Shown one piece after another: positions 25,591-34,705 of a stretch of 64,000 bases of DNA. Below the pieces are notes generated by a model. It was given only the letters and a program-made list of their open reading frames with translations. It had not been told where the DNA came from and did not search any database. Within the stretch, counting starts at the first letter, position 1, and each line of letters begins with the position of its first letter. Both the position numbers and the translations under genes were made by a program. Location of the stretch: NCBI RefSeq assembly GCF_002197685.1, contig NZ_NBBI01000001.1:124001-188000 (forward strand). Reading direction: 5' to 3'. The DNA comes from Sphingomonas dokdonensis. GTDB taxonomy: Bacteria; Pseudomonadota; Alphaproteobacteria; Sphingomonadales; Sphingomonadaceae.

Positions 25591-26712
25591 ATGACCGAAG
25601 TTGATTATTACGAGCTGCTTGAATGCGAGCGCACGGCGGATGCCGGCACGATCAAGACGGCGTATCGCAAGCTCGCGATGAAGTATCACCCGGACAAGAA
25701 CGCCGGGTGCAAGGAATCAGAGGCGAAGTTCAAGGCGGTCAGCGAAGCCTATGACTGCCTGAAGGATCCGCAGAAGCGGGCGGCCTACGATCGCTACGGC
25801 CATGCCGCGTTCCGCAACGGCGGCGGTGGTGGTGGCGGGCACGGCCAGGATTTCTCCGGCTTTTCCGACATTTTCGAAAGCGTGTTCGGCGAGTTCATGG
25901 GCGGCCGCGCGGGTGGCCGCCAGCAGGTGCGCCGCGGCGCGGACCTGCGCTACGACATGGAGATCACGCTGGAGGAGGCCTATCACGGCAAGTCCGCGGA
26001 GATCACCGTCGATGTGACGGCAGCATGCGACACCTGCCACGGCTCGGGCGCGCGCGCGGGTAGCCATCCGCACACCTGCAACACCTGCGCCGGGCACGGC
26101 AAGGTGCGCGCGCAGCAGGGCTTTTTCGTGGTCGAGCGCGCCTGCCCGGTCTGCAACGGCTCGGGCCAGGTGATCGACGATCCGTGCCCCGATTGCCGTG
26201 GCGATGGGCGGATCGAGCGTACCAAGACGCTGAGCGTCGAAATCCCGCCGGGCGTCGACGAGGGTACCCGCGTCCGCATGACGGGCGAGGGCGAGGCGGG
26301 GGCACGCGGTGCGCCGGCGGGCGACCTCTACATCTTCCTCCATGTGAAGCGGCACAGCCTGTTCGAGCGCGAAGGGACGACGCTGTTCGCGCGCGCGCCG
26401 ATCAGCTTCACCACCGCGGCGCTGGGCGGATCGCTGACGATCCCGGGGCTCGACGGGCGCAACCACGAGCTGCGCATCCCCGCGGGCATCCAGTCGGGCA
26501 AGCAATTGCGCCAGCGCGGCGCGGGCATGCCGGTGCTGCAGGGCCGTGGCTTTGGCGACCTGGTAGTGCAGATCGATGTCGAGACGCCGACCAAGCTGTC
26601 GACGCGCCAGCGCGCGCTGCTGGAGGAATTTCGCGAAACCGAAACGGGCGACGAATGCCCCGCCAGCCAGGGGTTTTTCTCGCGCCTGAAGAATGCCTTC
26701 GCCGGCGAGTGA
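25591..26712 (+). CDS. dnaJ: Chaperone DnaJ (Hsp40)
   Basis: This 373-residue type I Hsp40 co-chaperone stimulates DnaK ATPase and delivers substrates. The J domain spans residues 1-70 with HPD in KYHPDKNAG, followed by a Gly/Phe-rich linker ([15 protein letters not shown]). The zinc-finger region has four CxxCxGxG repeats ([32 protein letters not shown]). The C-terminal substrate-binding beta domains include [17 protein letters not shown] and [21 protein letters not shown]. The length is normal. It probably belongs to the heat-shock transcript starting upstream of dnaK. Confidence 0.98.
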   Translation: MTEVDYYELLECERTADAGTIKTAYRKLAMKYHPDKNAGCKESEAKFKAVSEAYDCLKDPQKRAAYDRYGHAAFRNGGGGGGGHGQDFSGFSDIFESVFGEFMGGRAGGRQQVRRGADLRYDMEITLEEAYHGKSAEITVDVTAACDTCHGSGARAGSHPHTCNTCAGHGKVRAQQGFFVVERACPVCNGSGQVIDDPCPDCRGDGRIERTKTLSVEIPPGVDEGTRVRMTGEGEAGARGAPAGDLYIFLHVKRHSLFEREGTTLFARAPISFTTAALGGSLTIPGLDGRNHELRIPAGIQSGKQLRQRGAGMPVLQGRGFGDLVVQIDVETPTKLSTRQRALLEEFRETETGDECPASQGFFSRLKNAFAGE

Positions 26713-26755
26713 TGGCGGCGCTATAGTCACGGCGGGGGCCATAAGGAGAGGTAGA

Positions 26756-27127
26756 ATGCGTATCCTGTTCCCCGCCGCGCTCGCCATTGCCGCCGTTGCG
26801 GCACCCGGCGCCGCGCGTGACCGCAACGCGGTGCCCGCCGCGACCCCGACCGGCAAGGCGGAAAGCTGCATCCCGATCCGCAACATTCGCGAAAGCCTGG
26901 TGCGCAGCGACCGGATCATCGACTTTCGGGTGAACGGCAACCGCTATTACCGCGTCACCTTGCCCAATTCCTGCCCCAACCTCGGCTTCGAGCGGCGCTT
27001 CAGCTATGCGACGTCGCTTAGCCAATTGTGCGCGCAGGACATCATCACCGTGTTCAGCCAGACGCCGCCGATGGCGGGTGCGAGCTGTGGCCTGGCGCCG
27101 TTCCAGCCGGTGACGCTCGCGAAGTAA
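26756..27127 (+). CDS. Secreted cysteine-containing protein of unknown function (DUF6491-like)
   Basis: This 123-residue protein has a Sec signal peptide ([20 protein letters not shown]). Its mature domain carries four cysteines at 38, 73, 92 and 111, probably two disulfides. The core ([21 protein letters not shown] and [20 protein letters not shown], then [16 protein letters not shown]) resembles the DUF6491 group as I recall it; no function is known. ATG 26756 follows AAGGAGAGGTAGA. It begins 43 bp after dnaJ and precedes a hairpin at 27148, so it may be at the end of the heat-shock transcript. An envelope or periplasmic role is inferred only from the signal peptide. Confidence 0.8.
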   Translation: MRILFPAALAIAAVAAPGAARDRNAVPAATPTGKAESCIPIRNIRESLVRSDRIIDFRVNGNRYYRVTLPNSCPNLGFERRFSYATSLSQLCAQDIITVFSQTPPMAGASCGLAPFQPVTLAK

Positions 27128-27147
27128 GCCGATGGCGCGGCGTGGGA

Positions 27148-27173
27148 GCGCCAGCGCGTAAAACCGCTGGCGC
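27148..27173 (+). terminator. Stem-loop terminator before tRNA-Arg
   Basis: GCGCCAGCG and CGCTGGCGC form a perfect nine-base stem around CGTAAAAC; flanking bases extend it imperfectly. It follows the DUF6491-like gene by 20 bp and precedes the tRNA by 33 bp, a suitable end for the dnaKJ transcript. Confidence 0.6.
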
Positions 27174-27206
27174 CCACCGCCATGCGCTGCTAGGCGCAAC
27201 TTTCTG

Positions 27207-27283
<77 letters not shown>

Positions 27284-28747
27284 TCACCGATCGCTGGTTT
27301 CTTCTCCGCCCGCCCCCGCTGGTAGGCGGCGCTGCGCCTGGTTCGTGGGTTCGCTCCAGCCGCCGCCGAGTGCCAGGAACACTGCGATCTGATCGTCCGC
27401 GAGTTGCGCGGTCGCCGTGGCGGCGGCGACTTCGGCTTGCGCCTGGCTGCGCTGGGCATCGAGCAGGGACAGGAAATCGCCGCGGCCGAAGCGGAACAGC
27501 GTGCCCGCCTGCTTGGCGGATAGCGCGGCGTCGTCTCTGGCGCGGGTCAGCAGCGCCGCGCGGTCGCGATTTCGGGCGTAGGTTTCGAGCGCGGTTTCCG
27601 TATCGCGCAGCGCGGTGAGCACGGTTGAGTCGAAGCCGGCGAGGTCCGCGGCAACCTGCGCATCGGCCTGCGCGATCCGGGCGCGGACGATCGGGCGGTT
27701 GGGGAACGACCAGTTGATCAAAGGGCCGAGCGCGAAGCCGAACGACGATCCAGACCCCAATTGATTGAGCGGGCCCGCCACGCTGGCGCTGCCGCCCAGG
27801 CTGACCTGCGGATAAAGATCGGCCGTGGCGACGCCGATCCGCGCAGTATCGGCGGCGATGCGGCGTTCGGCCTGGCGGATATCGGGTCGGCGCCGGATCA
27901 GCGCGGCGCCGTCGCCCACCGGCATCGGGCGGGTAAGCCGGGGCAGAGTGGCGCATTGTGCCACATCGCCCGGATAGTCGGCGGGCGGGCGGCCGAGCAG
28001 GGTGGCAAGCAGGAATAAGGCGCCCTGCCGCCGGGCAGCGAGGCCGGGCAAGGCGGCGCGGCTGCTGTCGACCGCCGTCTGCGCGCGGCTGACATCAAAG
28101 GCCGTGCCGCGCCCGCCGCGTTGCAGGCGGCGCGTCGCGTCCAGCGTTGCGGCTTGCAGGCGCACGACGCGCTGGTTCACTGCGAGCTGGTAATTGGCGG
28201 CGCAGGCATCGGCATAAGCCTTTGCGGTGGCCGCGGCGACGCTGATCCGCACCGCGTCGCGCGCGGCCGCGACCGCATCGCGATCGGCCAGGCTTGCCTC
28301 GATCGCGCGACGCAGCTTGCCGCGCACGTCGAGCGGATAGGCGAGGGTGATGCCGAGCTGATAGCCGAGCACGCCGGGCAGATGCTCTCCCGTGCCGGCT
28401 GGCCGCGCCAACGTGTCGCTGCTGCCGAGCACCGTCGAGAGCGCGCGATTGCCGGCGGCCTCACGCACGACCGCGTCGGCCCGCGCGAGATTGGCGTCGG
28501 CCACGCGCAGGTCGGCATTGGCGGCGAGCGCCTGTTCGACCAGCGCGTCAAGCCGCGGGTCGGCATAAAGCCGCCACCAATGATCGGGCAGGTCCGCCTG
28601 GGAGAAGGCGCTGCCGGTGGCGGAGACGAACGCGCCGGTCGCGGCGGGCGCGGTGGCCACGGAATGTTCGGGCGGATGGTAATCGGGTCCGGCGGTGGCG
28701 CATCCTGCCAGCAGCGCGGCGAGCCCGACGATTGCGGATCGGCGCAT
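27284..28747 (-). CDS. Outer-membrane efflux lipoprotein (NodT/OprM family)
   Basis: This 487-residue TolC-like channel forms the outer-membrane exit of a tripartite pump. The signal peptide ends in the lipobox LLAGC, followed by the family start GPDYHPPE. Two repeats of the OEP domain each give long amphipathic coiled-coil helices ([21 protein letters not shown] and [21 protein letters not shown]). ATG 28747 is used; a GTG three codons upstream would overlap the stop of the membrane-fusion gene (GTGA) and is also plausible. It is the last gene of the marR-FUSC-DUF1656-HlyD-NodT operon and ends directly at tRNA-Arg. Confidence 0.93.
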   Translation of the reverse strand: MRRSAIVGLAALLAGCATAGPDYHPPEHSVATAPAATGAFVSATGSAFSQADLPDHWWRLYADPRLDALVEQALAANADLRVADANLARADAVVREAAGNRALSTVLGSSDTLARPAGTGEHLPGVLGYQLGITLAYPLDVRGKLRRAIEASLADRDAVAAARDAVRISVAAATAKAYADACAANYQLAVNQRVVRLQAATLDATRRLQRGGRGTAFDVSRAQTAVDSSRAALPGLAARRQGALFLLATLLGRPPADYPGDVAQCATLPRLTRPMPVGDGAALIRRRPDIRQAERRIAADTARIGVATADLYPQVSLGGSASVAGPLNQLGSGSSFGFALGPLINWSFPNRPIVRARIAQADAQVAADLAGFDSTVLTALRDTETALETYARNRDRAALLTRARDDAALSAKQAGTLFRFGRGDFLSLLDAQRSQAQAEVAAATATAQLADDQIAVFLALGGGWSEPTNQAQRRLPAGAGGEETSDR

Positions 28748-28752
28748 CGCGA

Positions 28753-29625
28753 TCACCCTGCCACCGGCTGGATGTCGACGGTGGCGGTGCGCCCGCTGAT
28801 GAGGCGGATCTCCGGCGGTACGTCGATGAGCTTGATGCGCACGGGAATGCGCTGCGCCAGCCGCACCCAGGAAAAGGTCGGCTCGACGGTGGGCAGAAGA
28901 TTGCCGGCGTTGCTGCGGGTCGCGTCGTTGATGCCCGAGGCGATGCTTTCGACCCGGCCCTTCAGCGCGCGCGGCTCGCCCATCAGGTGAACGGTGACGG
29001 GCGCGCCGATGCGGATCAGCGGCAGCTTCGTTTCCTCGAAATAGCCCTCGACCCGCAGGCTGTCGCGATCGATCAGCGCCAGCGCCTGCTGCCCGGCGGC
29101 GACATAATCGCCGGGGTGAAGATCGAGATTGGTGACGGTGCCGTTGACCGAGGCGGTGACGCGGGTGCGCGTCAGGTTGAGCTGGGCCGCCTCGCGCGTG
29201 GTGAGCGCCTGGGCGAGCGCGGCCTGGGCGGTGGCGACGCGCGCGACATTCTGTTCGTGCGCCTCGGCCGCGACCAGATCGCCGAGCGCGAGGTCGCGCT
29301 GCGCTTCGCGCCGAGCCTGCGCCAGTGTGGCGCGCGCGCTGGCCACGGCGGCGTCCGCCTGTGTCACCGCCAGCGAGTACCGCGGCTTGTCGATCACGAA
29401 CAGCAGGTCGCCGGCGCGGACCGCCTGATTGTCGCGCACGTCGACCTCCGTGACGAGGCCGTTGATGTCGGGCGTCACGCGCACGACGTCCGCGCGGACG
29501 CGCCCGTCGCGGGTCCATGGGCTGCGCTCGTAATGGCGCCAGAGCCATAATGCGACGAACACGGCCAGCACGACGATGACGATGGTGGCGGCGCTGCGGC
29601 CGATTGCGGAAGGTATCTTGATCAC
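28753..29625 (-). CDS. HlyD-family periplasmic adaptor (membrane fusion protein)
   Basis: This 290-residue adaptor is anchored by one N-terminal transmembrane helix (SAATIVIVVLAVFVALWLW). It has the biotinyl-lipoyl half motifs DVRVTPDINGLVTEVDVRDNQ-like and VTASVNGTVTNLDLHPGDYV. A helical hairpin lies between them, rich in Ala, Gln and Arg, and the C-terminal beta barrel has GAPVTVHLMG. It is close to AaeA/EmrA-type adaptors that pair with FUSC transporters. The GTG start at 29625 overlaps the TGA of the DUF1656 gene. It links the inner-membrane FUSC protein to the outer-membrane channel downstream. Confidence 0.93.
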   Translation of the reverse strand: MIKIPSAIGRSAATIVIVVLAVFVALWLWRHYERSPWTRDGRVRADVVRVTPDINGLVTEVDVRDNQAVRAGDLLFVIDKPRYSLAVTQADAAVASARATLAQARREAQRDLALGDLVAAEAHEQNVARVATAQAALAQALTTREAAQLNLTRTRVTASVNGTVTNLDLHPGDYVAAGQQALALIDRDSLRVEGYFEETKLPLIRIGAPVTVHLMGEPRALKGRVESIASGINDATRSNAGNLLPTVEPTFSWVRLAQRIPVRIKLIDVPPEIRLISGRTATVDIQPVAG

Positions 29626-29837
29626 AAATGTACGCCAAGCAGAGGAAAGAGGACGGCCAGTGCCGCCAAGACGAAGATGAAAAGGCAGACGTCCACCAGC
29701 GCGCCGTAGGCGACGAAGCGATACAGGCCGGCCTTGCTGGCCACGCGAACGAGCAGGGCGGTCAGCAGCAGCGCCAGAAGCGCGACAACGAGCAGCGTGG
29801 GGACGAATACCGCGCCGATTGCGATCTCGCCGATCAT
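29622..29837 (-). CDS. DUF1656 small membrane protein (AaeX-like)
   Basis: This 71-residue protein consists almost wholly of two transmembrane helices (VFVPTLLVVALLALLLTALL and ALVDVCLFIFVLAALAVLFP) joined by RVASKAGLYRFVAYG. It matches the DUF1656/AaeX family found between FUSC transporters and HlyD adaptors. The exact role is not known; an accessory inner-membrane component is likely. It overlaps both neighbouring genes by four bases, so the operon is tightly coupled. Confidence 0.9.
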   Translation of the reverse strand: MIGEIAIGAVFVPTLLVVALLALLLTALLVRVASKAGLYRFVAYGALVDVCLFIFVLAALAVLFPLLGVHL

Positions 29838-31882
29838 GCCGCGACCCCGCGATAGCTCAGCGCCTCGGGGAAGAGGTTGCGCCGGAGGCTGACCAGCCCC
29901 AGCGCGGCGTCGCGGCGGACGGCCGGCGCATCGGCCGCGGCATAGGCCGCCAACGCTGCATCTATTTCGCCGAGCAGCGCCGGATTGGCGGGTGCAGGCG
30001 CCGCGGGATCGAGATTGCGGTAATAAGCGCCCACATCGCGCAGCACGTCGGTGAGCGGCGCTGCGTCCATCGGCGGCATGGCCAGGCGGACCTGTCGCAA
30101 CTCGGCGATCGCGGCACCTGTGCGCAGATCACGCAGCGCGTCATAGAGCGGCGTGCCGTCGCGCTGACCCTGCAACGCCAGCCGCGGCGCGAGCAGCGCC
30201 ACGCGATCCAGCATGCGATTGATCCAGCCGCGCAGATCGGGCGGGCCGCTCGCGTCGCTACGCCGTGCGATATCACGCCATCCCGCCGCGATCGTCCGCC
30301 GGATCGCCTTTTCCACACCGGCCGTTTGCAACAGCCGCGCCATGGTGATCGCAAAGGCGACACCGACGAGCTGCGCGATGGCGCCATTAACGAAGGGGGC
30401 GAAGGCGCCCTGATAGCGGCTGGCGATGATCGCCGGACTGCCCAGCCCGAGCAAGGTAGGCAGCGCGATCCCGGCATAGCGCGGACTGTGCATCAGCGCG
30501 CCCAGAACAAGGAGCGGCGGCGCCAGCACAGCGACGAGCATCGGAAAGCCGTCGATCCGCGGCAACACGGCATAGCCGTAGAATGCGCCCAGCAGGGTTG
30601 CGACCAGCGTGCCAAGGAGGAAGCCACGCAGCGGCACGAGCGGATCGTCGCTCGCCGCGAACAGCGCCAGGAACACGCCGGCCAGCATCACCGCGGTGGC
30701 GCCGTCCTGCCACCCGCTGACGATCCATAGCGCCGACCCGATCAGGATGGTGAGAAAGGCGCCCAGTGCCGCGCGCATGGCGCCGGCATAATCGCGATGG
30801 AGCTCGCGATTGCGGCGCCCCTCGAGAAGTTCGCCGGCACGCGGGGTGACGGGCATCCAGCTTGGCGTGGTCATCTGATCGACAAGATCGCGGCAGTCGC
30901 GGTGCGCATCGATGAGCGCTCCGAGCCGCGCCAGCAGGCTGAGCCGCAGCAGATCGCGCCAGTCGCTGTGCGCGCTGACCGACGGCTCAATCGCGGCGGC
31001 GCGGCCGTGCAGCGCGGCGGCCTGCGCCGTGCGCGTCTCGTGATCGGTGGCGGGGGCGGCCAGCCACGCGCGAACGTCCGCCAGCAGTGCGAGGAGATCG
31101 GCGGACAGCCCGCCGGGCGCCGCCTGCAGCAGGCGCAGCCGGTCCTCCACCGCGGCGCCGAGCGGGAGCAAGAGCGACAATTGGTCCTGCAGCGCACGAA
31201 CGGTGCGAACGCGCGGCGCATGGCTGCTGGTTTCGAAAGGAAGATGGATCGAGAGCTGGTGCAACTCGCTGACGTCCTGTGCCAGCCGGCGACGCTCGGC
31301 ATCGAGATCGGGGCGTGGCTCCAGCGCGAGCAGATCGCGCGACCAGCGCTCCGCATCGACCAGGATCGACGCCACGCGTCCAAGCAGGAAACGTGTGACC
31401 GACCCGGGCAGCACGACCCCGTGAACGAGGCTGCCACACAGGATGCCGAGGGTGATTTCCTGAACCCGCAGACTGGCGATGGTGAAGATCGCGCCCGGTG
31501 TCTCGACGCTCGGCAGCACGATCAGGCACGCGCTGTAGCCGGCGAGGACGAACATGTAAGAGCGCGGCGTGCGATCGAGCAGCGACACGAAGACGCACAA
31601 ACCCAGCCATGACGCGATCGCCAGCGTCAGCAGCTCCGGGCTGTTCACCAGCGGTGGCACCATGGCGACCGCCGCCGTTGCGCCCACGAAGGTGCCGATG
31701 ATCCGGAACAGGGCCTTTGACAGCACGGCGCCGGCGAGCGGCTGTGCCACGATATACGCGGTCAGAAATGCCCAATAGGGTCGATCGAGATTGATCGAGA
31801 ACGCCAGATACGTGGCGAGCATCGCGGCCGCGAACGACTTGAGCGAAAAGAGCGCCGCCGGGATGCCATAGCGTTGGGTCAT
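29834..31882 (-). CDS. FUSC-family inner-membrane efflux transporter (AaeB-like)
   Basis: This 682-residue protein has two blocks of membrane helices. The N-terminal block spans about residues 10-180, beginning LKSFAAAMLATYLAFSI, with YWAFLTAYIVAQPLAGAVLSKA typical of FUSC proteins. The second is near 370-530. A soluble helical domain lies between them and a cytosolic tail follows. The AaeB group exports aromatic carboxylic acids; related pumps handle fusaric acid. The gene is preceded by marR (ATGA overlap) and followed by DUF1656 (ATGA overlap). The operon architecture strongly supports a tripartite pump for a weak organic acid or aromatic compound, but the substrate is inference. Confidence 0.93.
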   Translation of the reverse strand: MTQRYGIPAALFSLKSFAAAMLATYLAFSINLDRPYWAFLTAYIVAQPLAGAVLSKALFRIIGTFVGATAAVAMVPPLVNSPELLTLAIASWLGLCVFVSLLDRTPRSYMFVLAGYSACLIVLPSVETPGAIFTIASLRVQEITLGILCGSLVHGVVLPGSVTRFLLGRVASILVDAERWSRDLLALEPRPDLDAERRRLAQDVSELHQLSIHLPFETSSHAPRVRTVRALQDQLSLLLPLGAAVEDRLRLLQAAPGGLSADLLALLADVRAWLAAPATDHETRTAQAAALHGRAAAIEPSVSAHSDWRDLLRLSLLARLGALIDAHRDCRDLVDQMTTPSWMPVTPRAGELLEGRRNRELHRDYAGAMRAALGAFLTILIGSALWIVSGWQDGATAVMLAGVFLALFAASDDPLVPLRGFLLGTLVATLLGAFYGYAVLPRIDGFPMLVAVLAPPLLVLGALMHSPRYAGIALPTLLGLGSPAIIASRYQGAFAPFVNGAIAQLVGVAFAITMARLLQTAGVEKAIRRTIAAGWRDIARRSDASGPPDLRGWINRMLDRVALLAPRLALQGQRDGTPLYDALRDLRTGAAIAELRQVRLAMPPMDAAPLTDVLRDVGAYYRNLDPAAPAPANPALLGEIDAALAAYAAADAPAVRRDAALGLVSLRRNLFPEALSYRGVAA

Positions 31883-32328
31883 GCCCGGAGGCGCCGCTGC
31901 TCGATCCGCCCGGCGATATGATCGAGCATCGACACCATCAGAGCGATATCGGCTTCGGGCAATCCTTCGAGCAGCTCCGCACGCAGCGCGGTCAGCCGCG
32001 CCTCGATCTGTTGTGCAAGCGCGACACCGGCGTCGGTAAGGCGGACGTGATTGGCGCGGCGATCGCCCTGATCGGCCTGTCGCGCGACGAGACCGCGCCG
32101 ATCAAGATCGGCCAGCGTGCGGGTGAGCGATGCCGGCGTGATCCCGATCGCCTCCGCCAGTTCGCGTTGGCGCGTGTCCGGCCCCAGCCGCGAGAGGTGG
32201 GTGAGGCACCAGCCGCTGGAGTTGGAGATGGAGAATTCGGCAAGCACGCTGTCGGCCAAGCGGTGCCAGGCTCGCGTGACCGGGCTCATGCGAGTTGCAA
32301 ACTCACGGTATATCTGAGGATCGGGCAC
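31879..32328 (-). CDS. MarR-family transcriptional regulator
   Basis: This 149-residue winged-helix regulator has the MarR core. The recognition region is TRQRELAEAIGITPASLTRTLADLDRRGLVAR, and the wing is ADQGDRRANHVRLTDAG. Dimerisation helices occur at both ends. The start is GTG 32328 (MPDPQIYREFATRMSP). As the first gene of the efflux operon it most likely represses its own promoter and releases DNA on binding a pump substrate. A palindrome at 32339-32350 lies 10 bp upstream of the start. The divergent neighbour is the M48 peptidase gene. Confidence 0.92.
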   Translation of the reverse strand: MPDPQIYREFATRMSPVTRAWHRLADSVLAEFSISNSSGWCLTHLSRLGPDTRQRELAEAIGITPASLTRTLADLDRRGLVARQADQGDRRANHVRLTDAGVALAQQIEARLTALRAELLEGLPEADIALMVSMLDHIAGRIEQRRLRA

Positions 32329-32338
32329 GCAGCGTTAG

Positions 32339-32350
32339 TTAGCGTGCTAA
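32339..32350. promoter_or_regulatory. Candidate MarR operator
   Basis: TTAGCGTGCTAA is a perfect inverted repeat (TTAGC-GT-GCTAA) 10 bp upstream of the marR start. The flanks (GTTAG before, AACGA after) partly extend it. Its place in the promoter of an autoregulated marR operon makes it the likely repressor site. Confidence 0.5.
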
Positions 32351-32482
32351 ACGAATCGTACAAGAGGCTGGTGGTGTAGTTTTCCTGAGGCAGTGGGCGT
32401 GAAACATATCTCCCCCTTGCCGCGTCTAACGCAGGAGGCCCGATCGGCGGGTCTGCCGAGTGGAGCCGCAAGGAGAGCCTGT

Positions 32483-33925
32483 TTGCGCACGATTGCCCTG
32501 ATGACCGCCAGCGCCGCAATGGCCCTGGCTCCGGTGGCTGCTACCGCCCAGACCGCGCGAGCGATCTCGCAATCGGATCGTGCGCAGGGGATGCAGGCCA
32601 ATCCGCAACTCGTGGCGGAGTTCGGCGGGCGTTACGACGGGCCGCAGGCTGCCTATGTGGAGCGGGTCGGCAAAAAGGTGGCGGTGCAATCGGGCTTGTC
32701 GAATGCGCAGGGTGATTTCACCGTGCAGTTGCTCAACTCGCCGGTGGAGAACGCCTTCGCCATACCGGGCGGCTATATCTACGTCACCCGCCAGTTGCTG
32801 GCGCTGATGAACAGCGAGGACGAGCTTGCCTTTGTGATGGGGCATGAGGTGGGCCATGTCGCCGCGCGGCACTCGGCCGGTAGGCAGCGCACCTCGACGA
32901 TCGGCGGCGTTCTGGCGGGGATTGTCGGGGCGGCGGCGGGCAATTCGGCGCTGGGGCAATTGGTGGCGACCGGGGCGCAGCGCGCGACGCAGCTTTACGG
33001 CCTGAAATACGGGCGCGATCAGGAATATCAGGCCGATGGGCTGGGCGTGCGCTATGTCACGGGCGCGGGCTACAATCCCTATGCCGCGCCCGAGATCCTC
33101 GGGCAATTGGGCGCGAGCACCGCGCTGACCGCGCGCGCGTCCGGCAGCGACGCCAACGCCGCACCAACCTGGCTCAGCACGCACCCGTCGAGCGCGGATC
33201 GCGTCGCGCGGGCGCGGGCGCTGGCGCAACAGGCGCGCCGTGCCGGTGCACAGCAGACGCAGGACGTGGCGTTCCTGCGGATGCTGGACGGCATGCGCTA
33301 CGACGATGATCCGGCGCAGGGCGTGATCGACGGGCAGGTGTTTCGCCAGCCGGCGATGCGGGTGAAGTTCACTGCACCCGCGGGATATCGCATCAACAAT
33401 TCGACCGAGGCGGTGACGGTGCAGGGCGCGCGTGGCCAGGCGCAACTGAGTGCGGCGCCGCGCGGCACGAGCGATCTGTCGGCGGCGGTGGTGCAGCGGT
33501 TCCAGGCGCTGGGCGCGCAGGTCTCGGCGGATCAGGTGCGCGCCACCAGCGTCAATGGCCGGCAGGCGGCGGTGGCGACGGTCAGCGCAACCGCGAACCG
33601 GCAGCGCGTGGACGCCACGGTGATCGCGATGCCGCTCGCGGGGGCGACCTATCTGTGGACGCTGGTGACGCCATCGGGCGCCGGCGTGGCGGCGTTCGAG
33701 CCGCTGCTCGCGAGCTTCACCACCATGACTGACGCCGAGGTGAAGGCGGTCCGCGGCAAGCGCATCCGCATCCACACGGTGCGCGCGGGCGACACGATCG
33801 ACACGCTGGCGCGGCAGATGGACTATCCGACGCTGCAGCGGGACCGGTTCGTGACGCTGAACGGGCTGACCAATGGGGAAACGCTGCGTCCGGGCATGCT
33901 GGTGAAGCTGGTCGTCGCGGGCTGA
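32483..33925 (+). CDS. Exported M48-family metalloprotease with C-terminal LysM domain
   Basis: This predicted periplasmic zinc protease has 480 residues from TTG 32483, chosen because AAGGAGA lies seven bases upstream and it begins a normal signal peptide (RTIALMTASAAMALAPVAATAQ). The zinc site is HEVGH at 121-125, with third ligand E181 in EYQADGLG, as in BepA-like M48 enzymes. The middle region after THPSSADRVARA replaces the TPR domain of BepA with a beta-rich segment of unknown function. The last 50 residues (HTVRAGDTIDTLARQMDY to RPGMLVKLVV) are a LysM peptidoglycan-binding module. A role in outer-membrane protein quality control or wall-associated proteolysis is inferred. Confidence 0.9.
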   Translation: MRTIALMTASAAMALAPVAATAQTARAISQSDRAQGMQANPQLVAEFGGRYDGPQAAYVERVGKKVAVQSGLSNAQGDFTVQLLNSPVENAFAIPGGYIYVTRQLLALMNSEDELAFVMGHEVGHVAARHSAGRQRTSTIGGVLAGIVGAAAGNSALGQLVATGAQRATQLYGLKYGRDQEYQADGLGVRYVTGAGYNPYAAPEILGQLGASTALTARASGSDANAAPTWLSTHPSSADRVARARALAQQARRAGAQQTQDVAFLRMLDGMRYDDDPAQGVIDGQVFRQPAMRVKFTAPAGYRINNSTEAVTVQGARGQAQLSAAPRGTSDLSAAVVQRFQALGAQVSADQVRATSVNGRQAAVATVSATANRQRVDATVIAMPLAGATYLWTLVTPSGAGVAAFEPLLASFTTMTDAEVKAVRGKRIRIHTVRAGDTIDTLARQMDYPTLQRDRFVTLNGLTNGETLRPGMLVKLVVAG

Positions 33926-34007
33926 ACGTCGATCGGCGGCGGGTGGTGGCGGCTGTTCTGCGGCAATGCAGCGGAACAGACTGATCGCTTCGTCGCTTGG
34001 TAAGGGT

Positions 34008-34023
34008 CACGGCTACGGCCGTG
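34008..34023 (+). terminator. Small stem-loop upstream of the first small membrane-protein gene
   Basis: CACGGC-TACG-GCCGTG forms a six-base stem in the 134 bp gap after the M48 gene, 37 bp before the next ATG. It could end the protease transcript weakly or sit in the leader of the small gene; no T-run is present. Confidence 0.3.
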
Positions 34024-34059
34024 CCGACCTCACACGGATCTTTTGGAAGGAGAAGGGGT

Positions 34060-34293
34060 ATGATTTCGAAGCTTCTTGGTGGCCTGGCGGCAGGCGCGAT
34101 CGCGCTGACGCCGGTGGCGGCGAGTGCCGCCAACAGCGCGGCGGCATTGTCGCCGGTACGGGCCGCGACGCCGGTGGCCGATTCGGAGAAGGCCGCTAGC
34201 GGCGGCATCATTCCGGCAATCCTGGCGGCGGCGATCGTCGCGGGTGGCATCTACCTTGTCGTCGACGACGACGACGATTCGGACAGCAACTGA
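34060..34293 (+). CDS. Small exported single-span protein with acidic tail (family of unknown function)
   Basis: This 77-residue protein starts at ATG 34060 after AAGGAGAAGG. It has a Sec signal peptide (MISKLLGGLAAGAIALTPVAASA), an Ala/Pro/Val linker, and one transmembrane-like segment GGIIPAILAAAIVAGGIYLVV. It ends in an Asp/Ser tail, DDDDDSDSN. I know no function. A paralogue of the same design lies 413 bp away on the opposite strand (34706-34933). Both share the pattern AAxLS, Glu-Lys/Glu-Glu before GG, the hydrophobic segment, and the acidic end DSN. After signal cleavage it would be anchored in the inner membrane by its C-terminal segment, or be a two-span protein if the signal is not cut. 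A good terminator follows at 34302. Confidence 0.8.
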   Translation: MISKLLGGLAAGAIALTPVAASAANSAAALSPVRAATPVADSEKAASGGIIPAILAAAIVAGGIYLVVDDDDDSDSN

Positions 34294-34301
34294 TCGCGAG
34301 G

Positions 34302-34336
34302 CGGCGGGGAGGGGAAACCTTCTCCGCCGTTTTCTT
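34302..34336 (+). terminator. Rho-independent terminator of the small membrane-protein gene
   Basis: CGGCGGGGAG pairs with TTCTCCGCCG (ten base pairs including G-U) and is followed by TTTTCTT. It begins eight bases after the stop codon, a typical intrinsic terminator. Confidence 0.75.
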
Positions 34337-34653
34337 AGGTGGCGCTTAGCGTCGGCTGCGGCGGCGGGTGGTGCAGCCAAAAGCCGGCCGTTGCTGACTT
34401 AGGTCCGCGCGTAGGGCGATCCGTGACGGTGCGCCGCCGTCGCTCGCCGCATCATCTGCGTTTTAAGAACCGGCGCCGATCAGGTGCGGACAGCGCTGCT
34501 GTCTTCGGCGCCGCTTGTCGGCTCCGTACGGCGGACGGGAGGCCGGACATCACGTAGACGCTGGATGTGCAGCGCTTGACCAGTTGCACAATCTTAAGAC
34601 GATCGTCGCGCGCGATCCCTATCGGACCGTCGGCTCCAGCTCTCGTGAAGCAG
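34337..34653. other. Gene-free stretch between two convergent small genes
   Basis: About 320 bp between two intrinsic terminators contain no frame with credible composition, start site or similarity. I see no tRNA, riboswitch or clear small RNA. Short reading frames here are Arg-rich and look like chance GC-driven frames. Confidence 0.6.
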
Positions 34654-34685
34654 GCAAAAAAATAGCGGCCGATTGGCCGCTATTT
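34654..34685 (-). terminator. Rho-independent terminator of the second small membrane-protein gene
   Basis: Read on the minus strand, an 11 bp stem (AAATAGCGGCC/GGCCGCTATTT) with a four-base loop runs into seven T residues. It lies about 20 bases past the stop codon of the 75-residue gene and is the clearest intrinsic terminator in the window. Confidence 0.88.
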
Positions 34686-34705
34686 CCTTCAACTTGAGCG
34701 AAAGC

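Noticed and set aside
27284-29638. A single 784-codon fusion of adaptor and outer-membrane channel
   Set aside because: The upstream part is the wrong frame of the HlyD gene; the true channel starts at 28747 with a lipobox signal, and the HlyD gene has its own frame and stop.
34339-34557. 72-codon frame in the gene-free stretch
   Set aside because: Arg-rich, no ribosome-binding site, and begins at the end of a terminator; treated as chance.
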